A stretch of DNA of 64,000 bases. Source: Methylocystis iwaonis. GTDB taxonomy: Bacteria > Pseudomonadota > Alphaproteobacteria > Rhizobiales > Beijerinckiaceae. The stretch is taken from contig NZ_AP027142.1 of the NCBI RefSeq assembly GCF_027925385.1, positions 3,669,947 to 3,733,946 of the forward strand. The letters are read 5' to 3'. The notes beneath the pieces are model-generated. The model was not told the DNA's origin and did not search any database. It saw only the letters and a program-made list of their open reading frames with translations. The position numbers were made by a program, and so were the translations under genes. Shown here one piece after another: positions 1-7,820 of this stretch; the first letter of the stretch is position 1; the number at the start of each line of letters is the position of its first letter.

Positions 1-521
1 GCAGAGCCTGCGGGCGCCGCCCGGCGCCGGCGCGCGGCGCTCCAGACGGCGGCGGCGCCTGCGAGCAGCGCGAGGAAAGGGGCGGTCCAGAGGAGGATCG
101 TGTCCAGCTTCATCGGCGGCCGCAGCAGAACGAAGTCGCCATAGCGGGAGTGGACATACTCCTTCACTTCAGCGTCGCTCAGACCGTCTTTGAGCTTCTC
201 GCGCACGAGCACGCGCAGATCCTTGGCGAGGGAGGCGTCGGAATCGTCGACCGACTGATTCTGGCAGACGAGACAGCGCAGCTCGCTGGTGATGGCGCGG
301 GCGCGGGCCTCCATGGCCGGGTCGGGGAGCTTTTCACCGGGGGTGACGGCGTGGGCGGGGGAGATGAAGAGCACGGCTATTATTGCCACGGCCCCCACCC
401 CAGCCCTCCCCCGCTTCGCGGGAGAGGGAGTTAGCCGCGGGCCTTCATCCAGAATGCTGATCGTGAGCGTCCCCTCTCCCGCGAAGCGGGGGAGGGACAG
501 GGAGGGGGCCTTCCGCATCAT
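1..521 (-). CDS. ccmH: CcmH, cytochrome c maturation thioredoxin-like subunit (3' end beyond the window)
   Basis: CcmH reduces the apocytochrome CxxCH thiols before haem attachment, in the periplasm and anchored to the inner membrane. The visible part carries the family motif CLVCQNQ, then a helical region containing YGDFVLLRPP, then a C-terminal membrane helix that runs off the left edge. It is the last visible gene of ccmI-ccmE-ccmF-ccmH; its first ATG overlaps the ccmF stop codon (ATGA). Oddity: between that ATG and the hydrophobic export segment (about residues 43-57, ending SPAHA) lie about 40 codons made of a dispersed palindromic repeat read in frame (MMRKAPSLSLPRFAGEG and onward). GTG codons at 398 or 389 are alternative starts that would skip the repeat but leave an export signal with no positive charge. 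Identity is secure; the start is not. Confidence 0.9.
   Translation of the reverse strand, partial: MMRKAPSLSLPRFAGEGTLTISILDEGPRLTPSPAKRGRAGVGAVAIIAVLFISPAHAVTPGEKLPDPAMEARARAITSELRCLVCQNQSVDDSDASLAKDLRVLVREKLKDGLSDAEVKEYVHSRYGDFVLLRPPMKLDTILLWTAPFLALLAGAAAVWSAARRRRAAPAGS
399..508. repeat. Family A palindromic repeat inside ccmH 5' coding region
   Basis: Two facing palindromes of the type CTCCCCCGCTTCGCGGGAG lie about 60 bases apart. Related copies lie between ccmF and ccmE and between ccmE and ccmI. This copy lies downstream of the ATG that overlaps the ccmF stop and is open in the ccmH frame, so it is probably translated unless a downstream GTG is used. Confidence 0.75.
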
Positions 522-2494
522 TCCGCAGCCTCCGGCATCGCCACCGCGCTCGCCCGCCGGGCCACGCCGATCCGCAGCCGCCGGTCGGCGAGCGACAAGC
601 CGCCGCCAAAGGCCATGACCAGCGCGCCGATCCAGATCAGCGTGACGAAGGGCTTCCAATAGAGCCGGGCGTCGATCGTCCCGTCCTCATGCGAATCTCC
701 GATCGCGGCGTAAACCTGCCCCAAGCCCAGCGTCACAATGCCGGCCTCGGACCGCTGCATCTTGCGGGCCTGATAGAAGCGCTTGGCGGGTTCGATTTTG
801 GCGACGGTCTCGGTCCCCGAGCGCACCGACATCACGGTGTAGGTTTCGGAGTAGTTGGGACCGTTCCGTGGCGAGATTTCCTCGATGCCGAGCTTATAGG
901 GACCGACGTCGTAATACTCTCCGGGCTTCATGGCGACGATGTTCTCGACGCCCCAGCCGGTCGCCGCAAGGCCGAGCAGCGTCAGCCCCATGCCGGCGTG
1001 CGAGAGCGACGTCCCCCAGGCCGAAAGCGGCAGGCCGCGCAGGCGCGAGAACACCGCTCCCGTCGAAGAGGCCCGGAAGGTCGCGCGGTGGGCGATGTCG
1101 CTCACCGCGCCGACAACGAGATAGACCGCAATGCCCCCCGAAACGATGGAGAGGAAAGGCGTCCCATAAAGGGCGCCGAGCGCCGCCGCCGCGAGCACGC
1201 CGACAGCAAAGGCCGCGCGCAGGCGCTGCAGCGCCGCCGGCAGATCGCCGCGTTTCCAGGCGAGCATCTGGCCAATGGGCATGAGCAGCGCGAGCGGCAG
1301 CGCGATGGGGATCAGCACCGTATTGAAGAAGGGGGGACCGACCGAAATCTTCTCGCCCGTGAGCGCCTCCAAAGCGAGCGGATAGAGCGTCCCGATGACG
1401 ACCGTCGCACAGCTCGCGGAGAGCAGGAGGTTATTCACCACCAGCGCGCCCTCGCGCGAGATCGGCGCAAAGACGCCGCCGACAGGGAGCGACGCCGCCC
1501 GCAAGGCGAAGAGCGCCAGAGCGCCGCCAATGAAGAAAACCAGAATCCCGAGAATGAAGACGCCGCGCTCAGGATCGCTCGCGAAGGCGTGCACCGAGGT
1601 GAGCACGCCCGAGCGCACGAGGAAGGTGCCGAGCAGCGAGAGCGAAAAAGCGAGAATCGAGAGGAAGATCGTCCAGACCTTCAGCGCCTCGCGCTTCTCC
1701 ATCACAGCCGCGCTGTGCAGGAGCGCCGTGCCCGCGAGCCAGGGCATGAGCGAAGCGTTCTCGACCGGGTCCCAGAACCAGAAGCCGCCCCAGCCGAGCG
1801 TATAATAGGCCCAATAGGAGCCCATGGCGATGCCGAGCGTCAGGGCGGTCCAGGCGAAGAGCGTCCAGGGCCGGGCGAAACGCGCCCAGGCGGCGTCGAT
1901 GCGGCCGCCGATCAGCGCGGCGGCGGCGAAAGAGAAGACGATCGAGAAGCCGACGTAGCCCAGATACAGCAGCGGCGGATGGATCGCGAGACCGGGGTCC
2001 TGCAGGATCGGATTGAGGTCGCGTCCCTCCCACGGCGGCTGATCGACGCGCGCGAAGGGATTGGAGGTCAGCAGGATGAACAGCAGAAAGGCCGCGCCGA
2101 GCAGGCCCTGAACGGAAAGCGCATCGGCGCGCAGTCTATCCGGCATGGCGGAAGAGAAAATCGCAACGAGCGCGCCGCAGAAGGAAAGGACCAGCACCCA
2201 CAGCAGCATGGAGCCTTCGTGATTTCCCCACACGCCGGAGATTTTATAAACGAAGGGCTTCAGCGAGTGCGAATTCTCGATGACATTGACGAGCGAGAAG
2301 TCGGAAACGACATGGGCGTATGTCAGCGCGCCATAGGCGAAGGCGACGAAGAGGAACTGCGCAATGGCCGTCGGCCGCGCAACGCGCATCAGCGACGAAT
2401 CGTTCAGCCGCGCGCCGGCGGAGGGAATGGCGAATTGCAGCAAAGCGAGGGCGAGCGCGAGAATGAGCGCGTAATGTCCGGTTTCGACGATCAT
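518..2494 (-). CDS. ccmF: CcmF, haem lyase subunit of cytochrome c maturation
   Basis: Polytopic inner-membrane protein of 658 residues that joins haem delivered by CcmE to apocytochrome c. The haem-handling WWD domain is visible at about residues 235-255 (WGGFWFWDPVENASLMPW), and the periplasmic histidine-containing motif GVWGNHEGSMLLW is near residue 90. About fifteen hydrophobic segments are present and the length is normal for the family. It lies downstream of ccmE, separated by a family A repeat, and overlaps ccmH by 4 bases, indicating translational coupling. The long opposite-strand reading frame here is a codon-bias shadow. Confidence 0.97.
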   Translation of the reverse strand: MIVETGHYALILALALALLQFAIPSAGARLNDSSLMRVARPTAIAQFLFVAFAYGALTYAHVVSDFSLVNVIENSHSLKPFVYKISGVWGNHEGSMLLWVLVLSFCGALVAIFSSAMPDRLRADALSVQGLLGAAFLLFILLTSNPFARVDQPPWEGRDLNPILQDPGLAIHPPLLYLGYVGFSIVFSFAAAALIGGRIDAAWARFARPWTLFAWTALTLGIAMGSYWAYYTLGWGGFWFWDPVENASLMPWLAGTALLHSAAVMEKREALKVWTIFLSILAFSLSLLGTFLVRSGVLTSVHAFASDPERGVFILGILVFFIGGALALFALRAASLPVGGVFAPISREGALVVNNLLLSASCATVVIGTLYPLALEALTGEKISVGPPFFNTVLIPIALPLALLMPIGQMLAWKRGDLPAALQRLRAAFAVGVLAAAALGALYGTPFLSIVSGGIAVYLVVGAVSDIAHRATFRASSTGAVFSRLRGLPLSAWGTSLSHAGMGLTLLGLAATGWGVENIVAMKPGEYYDVGPYKLGIEEISPRNGPNYSETYTVMSVRSGTETVAKIEPAKRFYQARKMQRSEAGIVTLGLGQVYAAIGDSHEDGTIDARLYWKPFVTLIWIGALVMAFGGGLSLADRRLRIGVARRASAVAMPEAAE

Positions 2495-2508
2495 TGAGGG
2501 ATCTCCTC

Positions 2509-2621
2509 CTTCTCTCGCCTGCGGGAGAAGGTGTCGCCGCGCAGCGGTGACGGATGAGGGCCCTCACCCGACCCTCGCTGGCGCGAGGGCCGCCCTCTCC
2601 CGCTTGCGGGAGAGGGGAAGG
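2509..2621. repeat. Family A palindromic repeat between ccmF and ccmE
   Basis: Three successive hairpins: TCTCGCCTGCGGGAGA, then a central part containing GTGACGGATGAGGGCCCTCA, then CTCTCCCGCTTGCGGGAGAG. The copy at 3094-3203 has the same order and almost the same sequence, so this is one conserved element of about 110 bases in two successive intergenic gaps of the ccm operon. Confidence 0.85.
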
Positions 2622-2633
2622 GGGCCAGATGCT

Positions 2634-3071
2634 TCACTTCTTCTCTCCTTGCCACACGCCCTGCTGCTTCAGCTTGTCCGCGACGTCGCGGGGCATGTAG
2701 CGCTCGTCATGCTTGGCGAGCACACTGTCGGCCTTGAACTTGCCGTCCGTTTGCAGCAACCCGTCGACGACGACGCCCTGGCCCTCGCGGAAGAGATCGG
2801 GCAAGAGGCCCGTGTAGGCCACGGCGAGGTCTTTGGTCTTGTCGGTGACGGTGAAGGCCACGTCCTTGCCGTTCTTGACGACGCTGCCTTCCTTGACGAG
2901 TCCGCCGATGCGCAGCCGCGCGCCGGGCGCGACCTGCTTCTGGGCCAGCTCCGAGGGCGTGTAGAAGAAGATGATATTGTCGCGCAGGGCGAAAAGCATC
3001 AGACCCGCCGCGAGGCCCAAAACCGCCAGCGCCCCGATGATCAGCGTCAGTCTCTTGCCTTTGCGCGTCAT
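2634..3071 (-). CDS. ccmE: CcmE, periplasmic haem chaperone
   Basis: CcmE carries haem covalently from the CcmABC exporter to CcmF. The 145-residue product has a single N-terminal membrane anchor (about residues 8-28), an OB-fold beta domain, and near residue 120 the haem-binding segment [10 protein letters not shown], in which the histidine makes the covalent haem bond and the tyrosine is the axial ligand in characterised homologues. Length is typical. It is the second gene of the ccm group, with family A repeats on both sides, so co-transcription with ccmI and ccmF is inferred from order and strand. Confidence 0.97.
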   Translation of the reverse strand: MTRKGKRLTLIIGALAVLGLAAGLMLFALRDNIIFFYTPSELAQKQVAPGARLRIGGLVKEGSVVKNGKDVAFTVTDKTKDLAVAYTGLLPDLFREGQGVVVDGLLQTDGKFKADSVLAKHDERYMPRDVADKLKQQGVWQGEKK

Positions 3072-3093
3072 GTCGCTCTCACTGCTGATTTTT

Positions 3094-3203
3094 CCCTTCT
3101 CCCGCCTGCGGGAGAAGGTGTCGCCGCGAAGCGGTGACGGATGAGGGCCCTCACCCGACCCCTGCTGACGCAGGGGCCACCCTCTCCCGCAAGCGGGAGA
3201 GGG
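3094..3203. repeat. Family A palindromic repeat between ccmE and ccmI
   Basis: Near-identical copy of the element at 2509-2621: CTCCCGCCTGCGGGAG hairpin, central GTGACGGATGAGGGCCCTCA segment, closing CTCTCCCGCAAGCGGGAGAG hairpin. It ends immediately downstream of the ccmI stop codon. Confidence 0.85.
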
Positions 3204-3206
3204 ATA

Positions 3207-4328
3207 TCACCCCCCGATGTTCAATTCCTTCGCCAGCGCCTCGATGCGGGCGACTTCCTCGAGCTTGCCGGCGAGCGCCTTGCGGGCGTCCTCGACAGCC
3301 TTTTTCGCCTTTTCGGGCTCCGACAGCACGCTATAGGCGCGGATGAGCCGCAGCCAGCCTTCGACGTCGTCGCCCTTACTCTCCAGCCGCGACGCAAGCT
3401 TGTCGACCATGCCCTTGATCGTCGCCGCGCGCTCGTCGGCCGGCATGGCGGCGATGGCCTTGCCCTGCGCGCTCGCGGGCCCCTGCGCGAAGGGCGGCCG
3501 CTCTTGCGCGTCTTCGCCCCGCAACGCCGCCAGCCGGCGCTTCACGGCCGGCAGATAGGACGCGTCGGCCGAGGCCTCGGCTTCGAGCTTCTCGAAAATC
3601 CCGACGGCCTTGTCCTTCTCGCCCGCCTGCTCGGCGCCAATCCCGAGATAATAGGCGGCCATTACATTATTGGGGTCGAGCGCCAGCGCCGCCTCGAAAT
3701 CCTGCCGCGCCTGCGGCGTCACCTTGCCCTCGGCGACGATCATGCGCGCCTGCCCCAGATTGGCGTGGCGCTCCGCCGTGGCCCCGAGGAGCTTCAACGC
3801 CCTCGAATAAGCGTCGATCGCCTCCTCGCCACGCCCGGAGCGCAGGTAATAAGGCGCCACCACTTCGAAACCGCGGCCATCCTCGGGATGTTCGCGCAAA
3901 TGCTGCTCGATGCGGGCGACGGCGCCGGCGAGATCGCCCTTGTCAGGCTGGGAGTCGAGCCGCGCCGTCAGCGGCATGTCCGGCATGTCGACTTTGCCGA
4001 GGCGCAGATAGAGCGGCAGCGAGACCGCCGGGACAATGACCATCGCCGCAAGCGCCGCCGCGAGCGCCGCCTTGCGGGAGCCCTGGGCCCGCGCCTTCGG
4101 AGCCGCTTCGGCGCGCAGCAGGCGCCGGGCGGCCTCGGTCTTCGCGGCCTCGGCTTCGACCGGATCGAGGCGGCCCTCAGCGCGCTCGCGCGCGATCTCG
4201 GCGAGCTGCTCCTCGAAAAAGGCGATGTCGGCGGCGCCCGCGTCTTTCGCCTCGCCCCGCATGGCGAGCGGCAGGAGGACGGCCATAACCGCGGCGCCGG
4301 TGAGGAGAGCGAAAATGAGCCACATCAT
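3207..4328 (-). CDS. ccmI: CcmI, TPR apocytochrome c chaperone
   Basis: CcmI presents apocytochrome c to the CcmF/CcmH haem lyase. The 373-residue protein begins with two membrane helices (residues 1-20 and about 90-112) separated by a charged cytoplasmic loop containing FFEEQLAEIARERAEG, the usual CcmI leucine-zipper-like region, followed by a periplasmic part rich in tetratricopeptide repeats (about 150-370). It is the first gene of the ccm operon, divergent from the DUF2721 gene, with only about 130 bases between start codons. Two consecutive ATG codons open the gene. Confidence 0.93.
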   Translation of the reverse strand: MMWLIFALLTGAAVMAVLLPLAMRGEAKDAGAADIAFFEEQLAEIARERAEGRLDPVEAEAAKTEAARRLLRAEAAPKARAQGSRKAALAAALAAMVIVPAVSLPLYLRLGKVDMPDMPLTARLDSQPDKGDLAGAVARIEQHLREHPEDGRGFEVVAPYYLRSGRGEEAIDAYSRALKLLGATAERHANLGQARMIVAEGKVTPQARQDFEAALALDPNNVMAAYYLGIGAEQAGEKDKAVGIFEKLEAEASADASYLPAVKRRLAALRGEDAQERPPFAQGPASAQGKAIAAMPADERAATIKGMVDKLASRLESKGDDVEGWLRLIRAYSVLSEPEKAKKAVEDARKALAGKLEEVARIEALAKELNIGG

Positions 4329-4457
4329 GGAAGCGCTGTTTAAGGCTTTGCCGGGCGCTTTGGAAGAGAAATGCGGGCTTGCGCCGCCACCCCCCGCTCA
4401 GGCGGGCCACAAACCGGTATAAGATGCGGCGACGAACTGTTTTACGCGGGACCGCCC

Positions 4458-4946
4458 ATGCTTTTCGACGCGCCGACCATCGAGCAGCTTTCCATCGTCA
4501 TCTCCCAGGTGACCGGCCCGGCCTTTCTGCTCGCCGCCGAGGCGCAGCTTTTGGGCGTGCTCGTCTCACGGCAGGATCGGATCGTGGATCGCGCGCGCGA
4601 GCTGGCCGATCTCGACGACGGACACGCCCAGGCGCATCGCAAGGTCGAGGTGCCGATCCTGCGGCGGCGCGCCGTGCTGGTCCACCGCTCGATCTATTGG
4701 GGCGTGGCGAGCTGCGTCGTGACGAGCTTTCTCGTCATCGTCGCCTTCGCATCGGCGTTTTTCCGCTTCCGCCACGAATTCGGCGCGGGGTTTCTGTTCA
4801 TGATCGCCATGGGGCTTTTCACTGCGGCGCTCGTCGCCTTCGCCCTGGAGATAAAGCTCGCTTACGCGGAAATCGACGCCGCGGACACGTTGATGAGGCA
4901 ACGGGACCGGCGGCGCGGCCATCTGAAGGCGCCGGCGCAGGAGTGA
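4458..4946 (+). CDS. DUF2721 family membrane protein
   Basis: The 162-residue product has three hydrophobic segments (about residues 10-32, 80-103 and 110-135) and the family's early VTGPAFLLAAEAQLL segment, the usual start of DUF2721 proteins. The function of the family is unknown. The ATG at 4458 is chosen because the conserved N-terminus begins there and the longer in-frame extension looks non-coding. The stop codon TGA is directly followed by TACGAGATCC, the end of a family C repeat. It is convergent with purB. Confidence 0.8.
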   Translation: MLFDAPTIEQLSIVISQVTGPAFLLAAEAQLLGVLVSRQDRIVDRARELADLDDGHAQAHRKVEVPILRRRAVLVHRSIYWGVASCVVTSFLVIVAFASAFFRFRHEFGAGFLFMIAMGLFTAALVAFALEIKLAYAEIDAADTLMRQRDRRRGHLKAPAQE

Positions 4947-5143
4947 TACGAGATCCACCGCCGTCATTGCGAGGAGGCGGAGCCGATGAAGCAATCCAGC
5001 GCCGCATCGCTGCCCTGGATTGCTTCGCTTCGCTCGCAATGACGGGCTCTGGCAAAACCAGCGCTCTTGTGGCTGTGGATTCCCGGTCGGGCTTTCAGCC
5101 CGCCGGGAATGACAAATCCCCATCTATTCAAACGGAAACTGCC
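4944..5143. repeat. Family C composite repeat with a nested family B palindrome
   Basis: The C element starts within the DUF2721 stop (TGATACGAGATCC) and ends at the purB stop (revcomp GGCAGTTTCCGTTTGAATAG). Where the first half of C should be, there is instead a family B palindrome at 4962-5045 (CGTCATTGCGAGGAG... to its mirror TCGCTCGCAATGACGG). The second half of C (GGATTCCCGGTCGGGC...GGGAATGACA) is intact. It fills the whole gap between the two convergent genes. Confidence 0.8.
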
Positions 5144-6451
5144 TCAGCCCTCCCCGAACACCCGGCGGAAGATCGTATCCACATGCTTGAAGTGGTACGA
5201 GAGGTCGAACAGCTCGTCCAACTCCGCGGGCGAGAGTTTGGCGCTCACATCCTTGTCCTTGCCGAGGAGATCGCGGAACTCGCCCTCGCCCCGCCAGACC
5301 GGCATGGCGTTCCGCTGCACCATGGCGTAGGCGTCCTCGCGCGAGACGCCCTTTTGCGTCAGAGCGAGCAGCACGCGTTGCGAATGGACGAGGCCGCCGA
5401 GCTTGTCCAAATTCTTCTGCATATTCTCGGGGTAAACGAGAAGATTCTCGACAACATTGGTGAGCCGCGCGAGCGCGAAGTCGAGAGTCACTGTCGCGTC
5501 GGGGCCGATCATGCGCTCGACGGAGGAATGCGAAATATCGCGCTCGTGCCAGAGCGCCACATTCTCCATGGCGGGAATCACCATGCCGCGCACGAGACGG
5601 GCGAGGCCGGTGAGGTTTTCGGTCAGCACCGGATTGCGCTTGTGCGGCATGGCCGACGAGCCCTTCTGGCCCGCGGAGAAATATTCCTCGGCCTCCAGCA
5701 CTTCCGTGCGCTGCAAATGGCGGATTTCGATGGCGAGCCGCTCGACCGAAGACGCGACGACGCCGAGCGTCGCAAAGAACGCCGCATGGCGGTCGCGCGG
5801 AATGACCTGCGTCGAAACGGGCTCGGCGACGAGGCCCATCTTATGCGCCACATATTCTTCGACGCGCGGATCGATATTGGCGAAAGTGCCGACGGCGCCG
5901 GAGATGGCGCAGGTCGCGACCTCCTTGCGGGCGTGTACCAGGCGTTCGCGGGCGCGGGTGAACTCCGCATAGGCCTGCGCCATTTTGAGCCCGAAGGTGG
6001 TGGGCTCGGCGTGAATGCCATGCGAGCGGCCGATGGTCGGCGTGAATTTATGCTCGAAAGCGCGCTTTTTGAGCGCCGCGAGCAAAGCGTCGACATCGGC
6101 GATCAGCAGATCGGCGGCGCGCGAGAGCTGCACGGCGAGGCAGGTGTCCAGCACGTCCGAGGACGTCATGCCCTGGTGCACGAAGCGCGAATCCGGGCCG
6201 ATGAATTCGGCAAGATGGGTGAGGAAAGCGATGACGTCATGTTTCGTCACCCGCTCGATCTCGTCGATGCGGGCGACGTCGAACTCGACGAAATCCGCCT
6301 TGTCCCAGATATTCTTGGCGCTTTCCTTGGGGATGACGCCGAGCTCGGCCAGCGCGTCGCAGGCATAGGCCTCGATCTCGAACCAGATGCGGAAGCGCGT
6401 CTGCGGCTCCCAGATCGTGGTCATCTCGGATCTAGAATAGCGAGGGATCAT
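5144..6451 (-). CDS. purB: Adenylosuccinate lyase
   Basis: PurB catalyses two steps of purine biosynthesis: fumarate release from SAICAR and from adenylosuccinate. The 435-residue length is that of the short bacterial form. Visible landmarks are the fumarase/aspartase-superfamily signature GSSAMPHKRNP (about residue 260), the catalytic-region segment TIGRSHGIHAEPTTFG (about 135-150) and HQGMTSSDVLDTC (about 85). The start ATG at 6451 gives MIPRYSRSEM, the conserved N-terminus; longer in-frame extensions run through a family B repeat and are rejected. Stand-alone gene, convergent with the DUF2721 gene. Confidence 0.97.
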   Translation of the reverse strand: MIPRYSRSEMTTIWEPQTRFRIWFEIEAYACDALAELGVIPKESAKNIWDKADFVEFDVARIDEIERVTKHDVIAFLTHLAEFIGPDSRFVHQGMTSSDVLDTCLAVQLSRAADLLIADVDALLAALKKRAFEHKFTPTIGRSHGIHAEPTTFGLKMAQAYAEFTRARERLVHARKEVATCAISGAVGTFANIDPRVEEYVAHKMGLVAEPVSTQVIPRDRHAAFFATLGVVASSVERLAIEIRHLQRTEVLEAEEYFSAGQKGSSAMPHKRNPVLTENLTGLARLVRGMVIPAMENVALWHERDISHSSVERMIGPDATVTLDFALARLTNVVENLLVYPENMQKNLDKLGGLVHSQRVLLALTQKGVSREDAYAMVQRNAMPVWRGEGEFRDLLGKDKDVSAKLSPAELDELFDLSYHFKHVDTIFRRVFGEG

Positions 6452-6561
6452 GGGCGCAGCTCGAGTGTGGAACGCATTGGGAGGGCTCGCGCTAGCATAG
6501 AGCGGCGGAAAGCGCAAAAGAGCGCCTCGAAACCGCGAGCCTTCGGGCTCGCAGCCCATCC

Positions 6562-6645
6562 CGTCGTTGCGAGCGGAGCGAAGCAATCCAGGGCAGCCAT
6601 CGCGGCTCTGGATTGCTTCGTCGCTTGCGCACCTCGCAATGACGG
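6562..6645. repeat. Family B palindromic repeat
   Basis: Imperfect long inverted repeat: CCGTCGTTGCGAGCGGAGCG and AAGCAATCCAGG, then the mirrored CTGGATTGCTTCGTCGCTTG...CCTCGCAATGACGG. It lies in the gap between purB and the ialB-family gene. Confidence 0.85.
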
Positions 6646-6731
6646 ACGCCAGCGCATGCCCATCATCGCTACTTGGCCGCGCTGGACCAGCTTCCCGGCA
6701 TTTCCCGGCTTCTCTCCCACCGCCCAAAAGA

Positions 6732-6760
6732 AAACGCCCGCATGAGGCATGCGGGCGTTT
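6732..6760 (-). terminator. Bidirectional-looking rho-independent terminator of the IalB-family gene
   Basis: Perfect 13-bp stem (AAACGCCCGCATG / CATGCGGGCGTTT) with a three-base loop. The minus strand continues TTTTCTTTTG, a good U-tract, 22 bases past the stop codon of the IalB-family gene. The plus strand also shows TTTCTTTG, so it may work in both directions. Confidence 0.85.
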
Positions 6761-6782
6761 CTTTGTTCCTAAAGAGAGACGC

Positions 6783-7493
6783 TTACTTCTTGGCCGGCGC
6801 AGGAGCCGCGGCCGGCGCGGCGCTCTTGGCTTCGAGCTTCTTGCGCTCTTCCTCGGCCTTCTTCTGGAGCTCTTCCTGCAGCTTCTTCTGCTGCTCCTCG
6901 AGCACCTTGGGGTCGATCGCCGGGCCGTCGAAGGCTTTGCCGAAGTCGTTCAGCGGCAAATAGAAAGTGACCTCGGTGTTGGCCTGGTTCTTGACGATGA
7001 CCGTCATTTGCTGGGCCTTCTTCATGCCGTCGACCGAGGCCTTCTTGACCTTCGCCTCGGCGAAGCAGCCGTTCGGGAAGCAGATCTCGAAGGCGCCGGC
7101 CTCCATGGCTCCCTTGTCGATGGCGAAGCGGAAGCCCGGCTTCAGCATCAGGCCCGGCGGCAGCAGCAGGCGGATGATCTTGGTGTCGTCGCCCTTGGGA
7201 TCGTAGACCGCGAGCGCGAGCAGCGGCTGCGGCGCGTCGCCTTCCTTCGCGGCGGCGCCGAAATCGCGGGTCGTGTAGCAGACTTCCTTCTTGGTCGCCG
7301 GATCGCTGCCGCAGACCTTGGTCCAGTCGGGCTGCACCGCCTGAAGCGTGGCGGTGATGGGGCCCTGCGCCCCGCCTGCGGCAGGCTGCTGCCCGGCAGC
7401 GGCCGGAGCCTGCTGGGCTTGCGCCGAAACGCCGGCGAGCAGGAAAGCGCCTGCCAGCGCGACCGCGGCGGACCGCGAGAAGAGGTTCGACAT
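6783..7493 (-). CDS. Invasion-associated locus B (IalB) family exported protein
   Basis: The 236-residue protein has a clear Sec signal peptide (about residues 1-27, ending SAQAQQ), then a Pro/Ala/Gln-rich linker and an IalB domain (about 45-180) with paired cysteines in the contexts TKVCGSD, KEVCYTT and FEICFPNGCF. The C-terminal 60 residues are a Lys/Glu-rich coiled coil starting KVLEEQQKKLQEE, ending in an Ala/Pro/Lys tail. IalB proteins are widespread in free-living alphaproteobacteria, so no role in invasion is implied. The ATG at 7493 gives the signal peptide; upstream in-frame sequence looks non-coding. Followed by a strong terminator. Confidence 0.88.
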   Translation of the reverse strand: MSNLFSRSAAVALAGAFLLAGVSAQAQQAPAAAGQQPAAGGAQGPITATLQAVQPDWTKVCGSDPATKKEVCYTTRDFGAAAKEGDAPQPLLALAVYDPKGDDTKIIRLLLPPGLMLKPGFRFAIDKGAMEAGAFEICFPNGCFAEAKVKKASVDGMKKAQQMTVIVKNQANTEVTFYLPLNDFGKAFDGPAIDPKVLEEQQKKLQEELQKKAEEERKKLEAKSAAPAAAPAPAKK

Positions 7494-7820
7494 TTCCGAA
7501 GTCCCTTTCGATTGCTCTCTAGCCGGCGCTCTTCCGGCTTCTAAACAGCTCTTGTTGTCTCGTCTTGCGGGGGCCGCCCGCCTGCGCGGACGAAAAATGG
7601 AACGCCCTTGGAACTTTTGCCCCGACCGCGATTCTCCCCCGGCGCAGCCGCCGCGCCGGAGCGACGGCAAAGCTCTTACCTTGTCGCCGCGGCAAATTCC
7701 AGCGGTCCCCGGCGCGCATAAAGCCCCCGCGAGCGCCGATTACGTTAAAATTTCATAAATGAGGCGGAATGACGCCCGGTCTCGGCTTCTTGCCGCCATA
7801 GCTTCGACTATTGTCGCAGC
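7494..7820. other. Divergent intergenic region, no gene recognised
   Basis: 327 bases between the divergent IalB-family and solute-binding protein genes. It must contain promoters for both, but I cannot assign -35/-10 boxes. Two GGAAC motifs near 7605-7620 have no CGTT partner at 16-17 bases, so an EcfG-type promoter is not supported. The last 80 bases are locally AT-richer (TTACGTTAAAATTTCATAAA). Confidence 0.5.

Noticed and set aside
689..2497. A 602-codon plus-strand open frame opposite ccmF
   Set aside because: It mirrors the ccmF codons; its composition (Arg/Gln/Glu-rich) is typical of antisense frames in GC-rich DNA and no motif is seen.
7600..7640. Sigma-54 or EcfG promoter at the paired GGAAC motifs
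   Set aside because: GG/GC spacing is wrong for sigma-54, and there is no CGTT 16-17 bases after either GGAAC.
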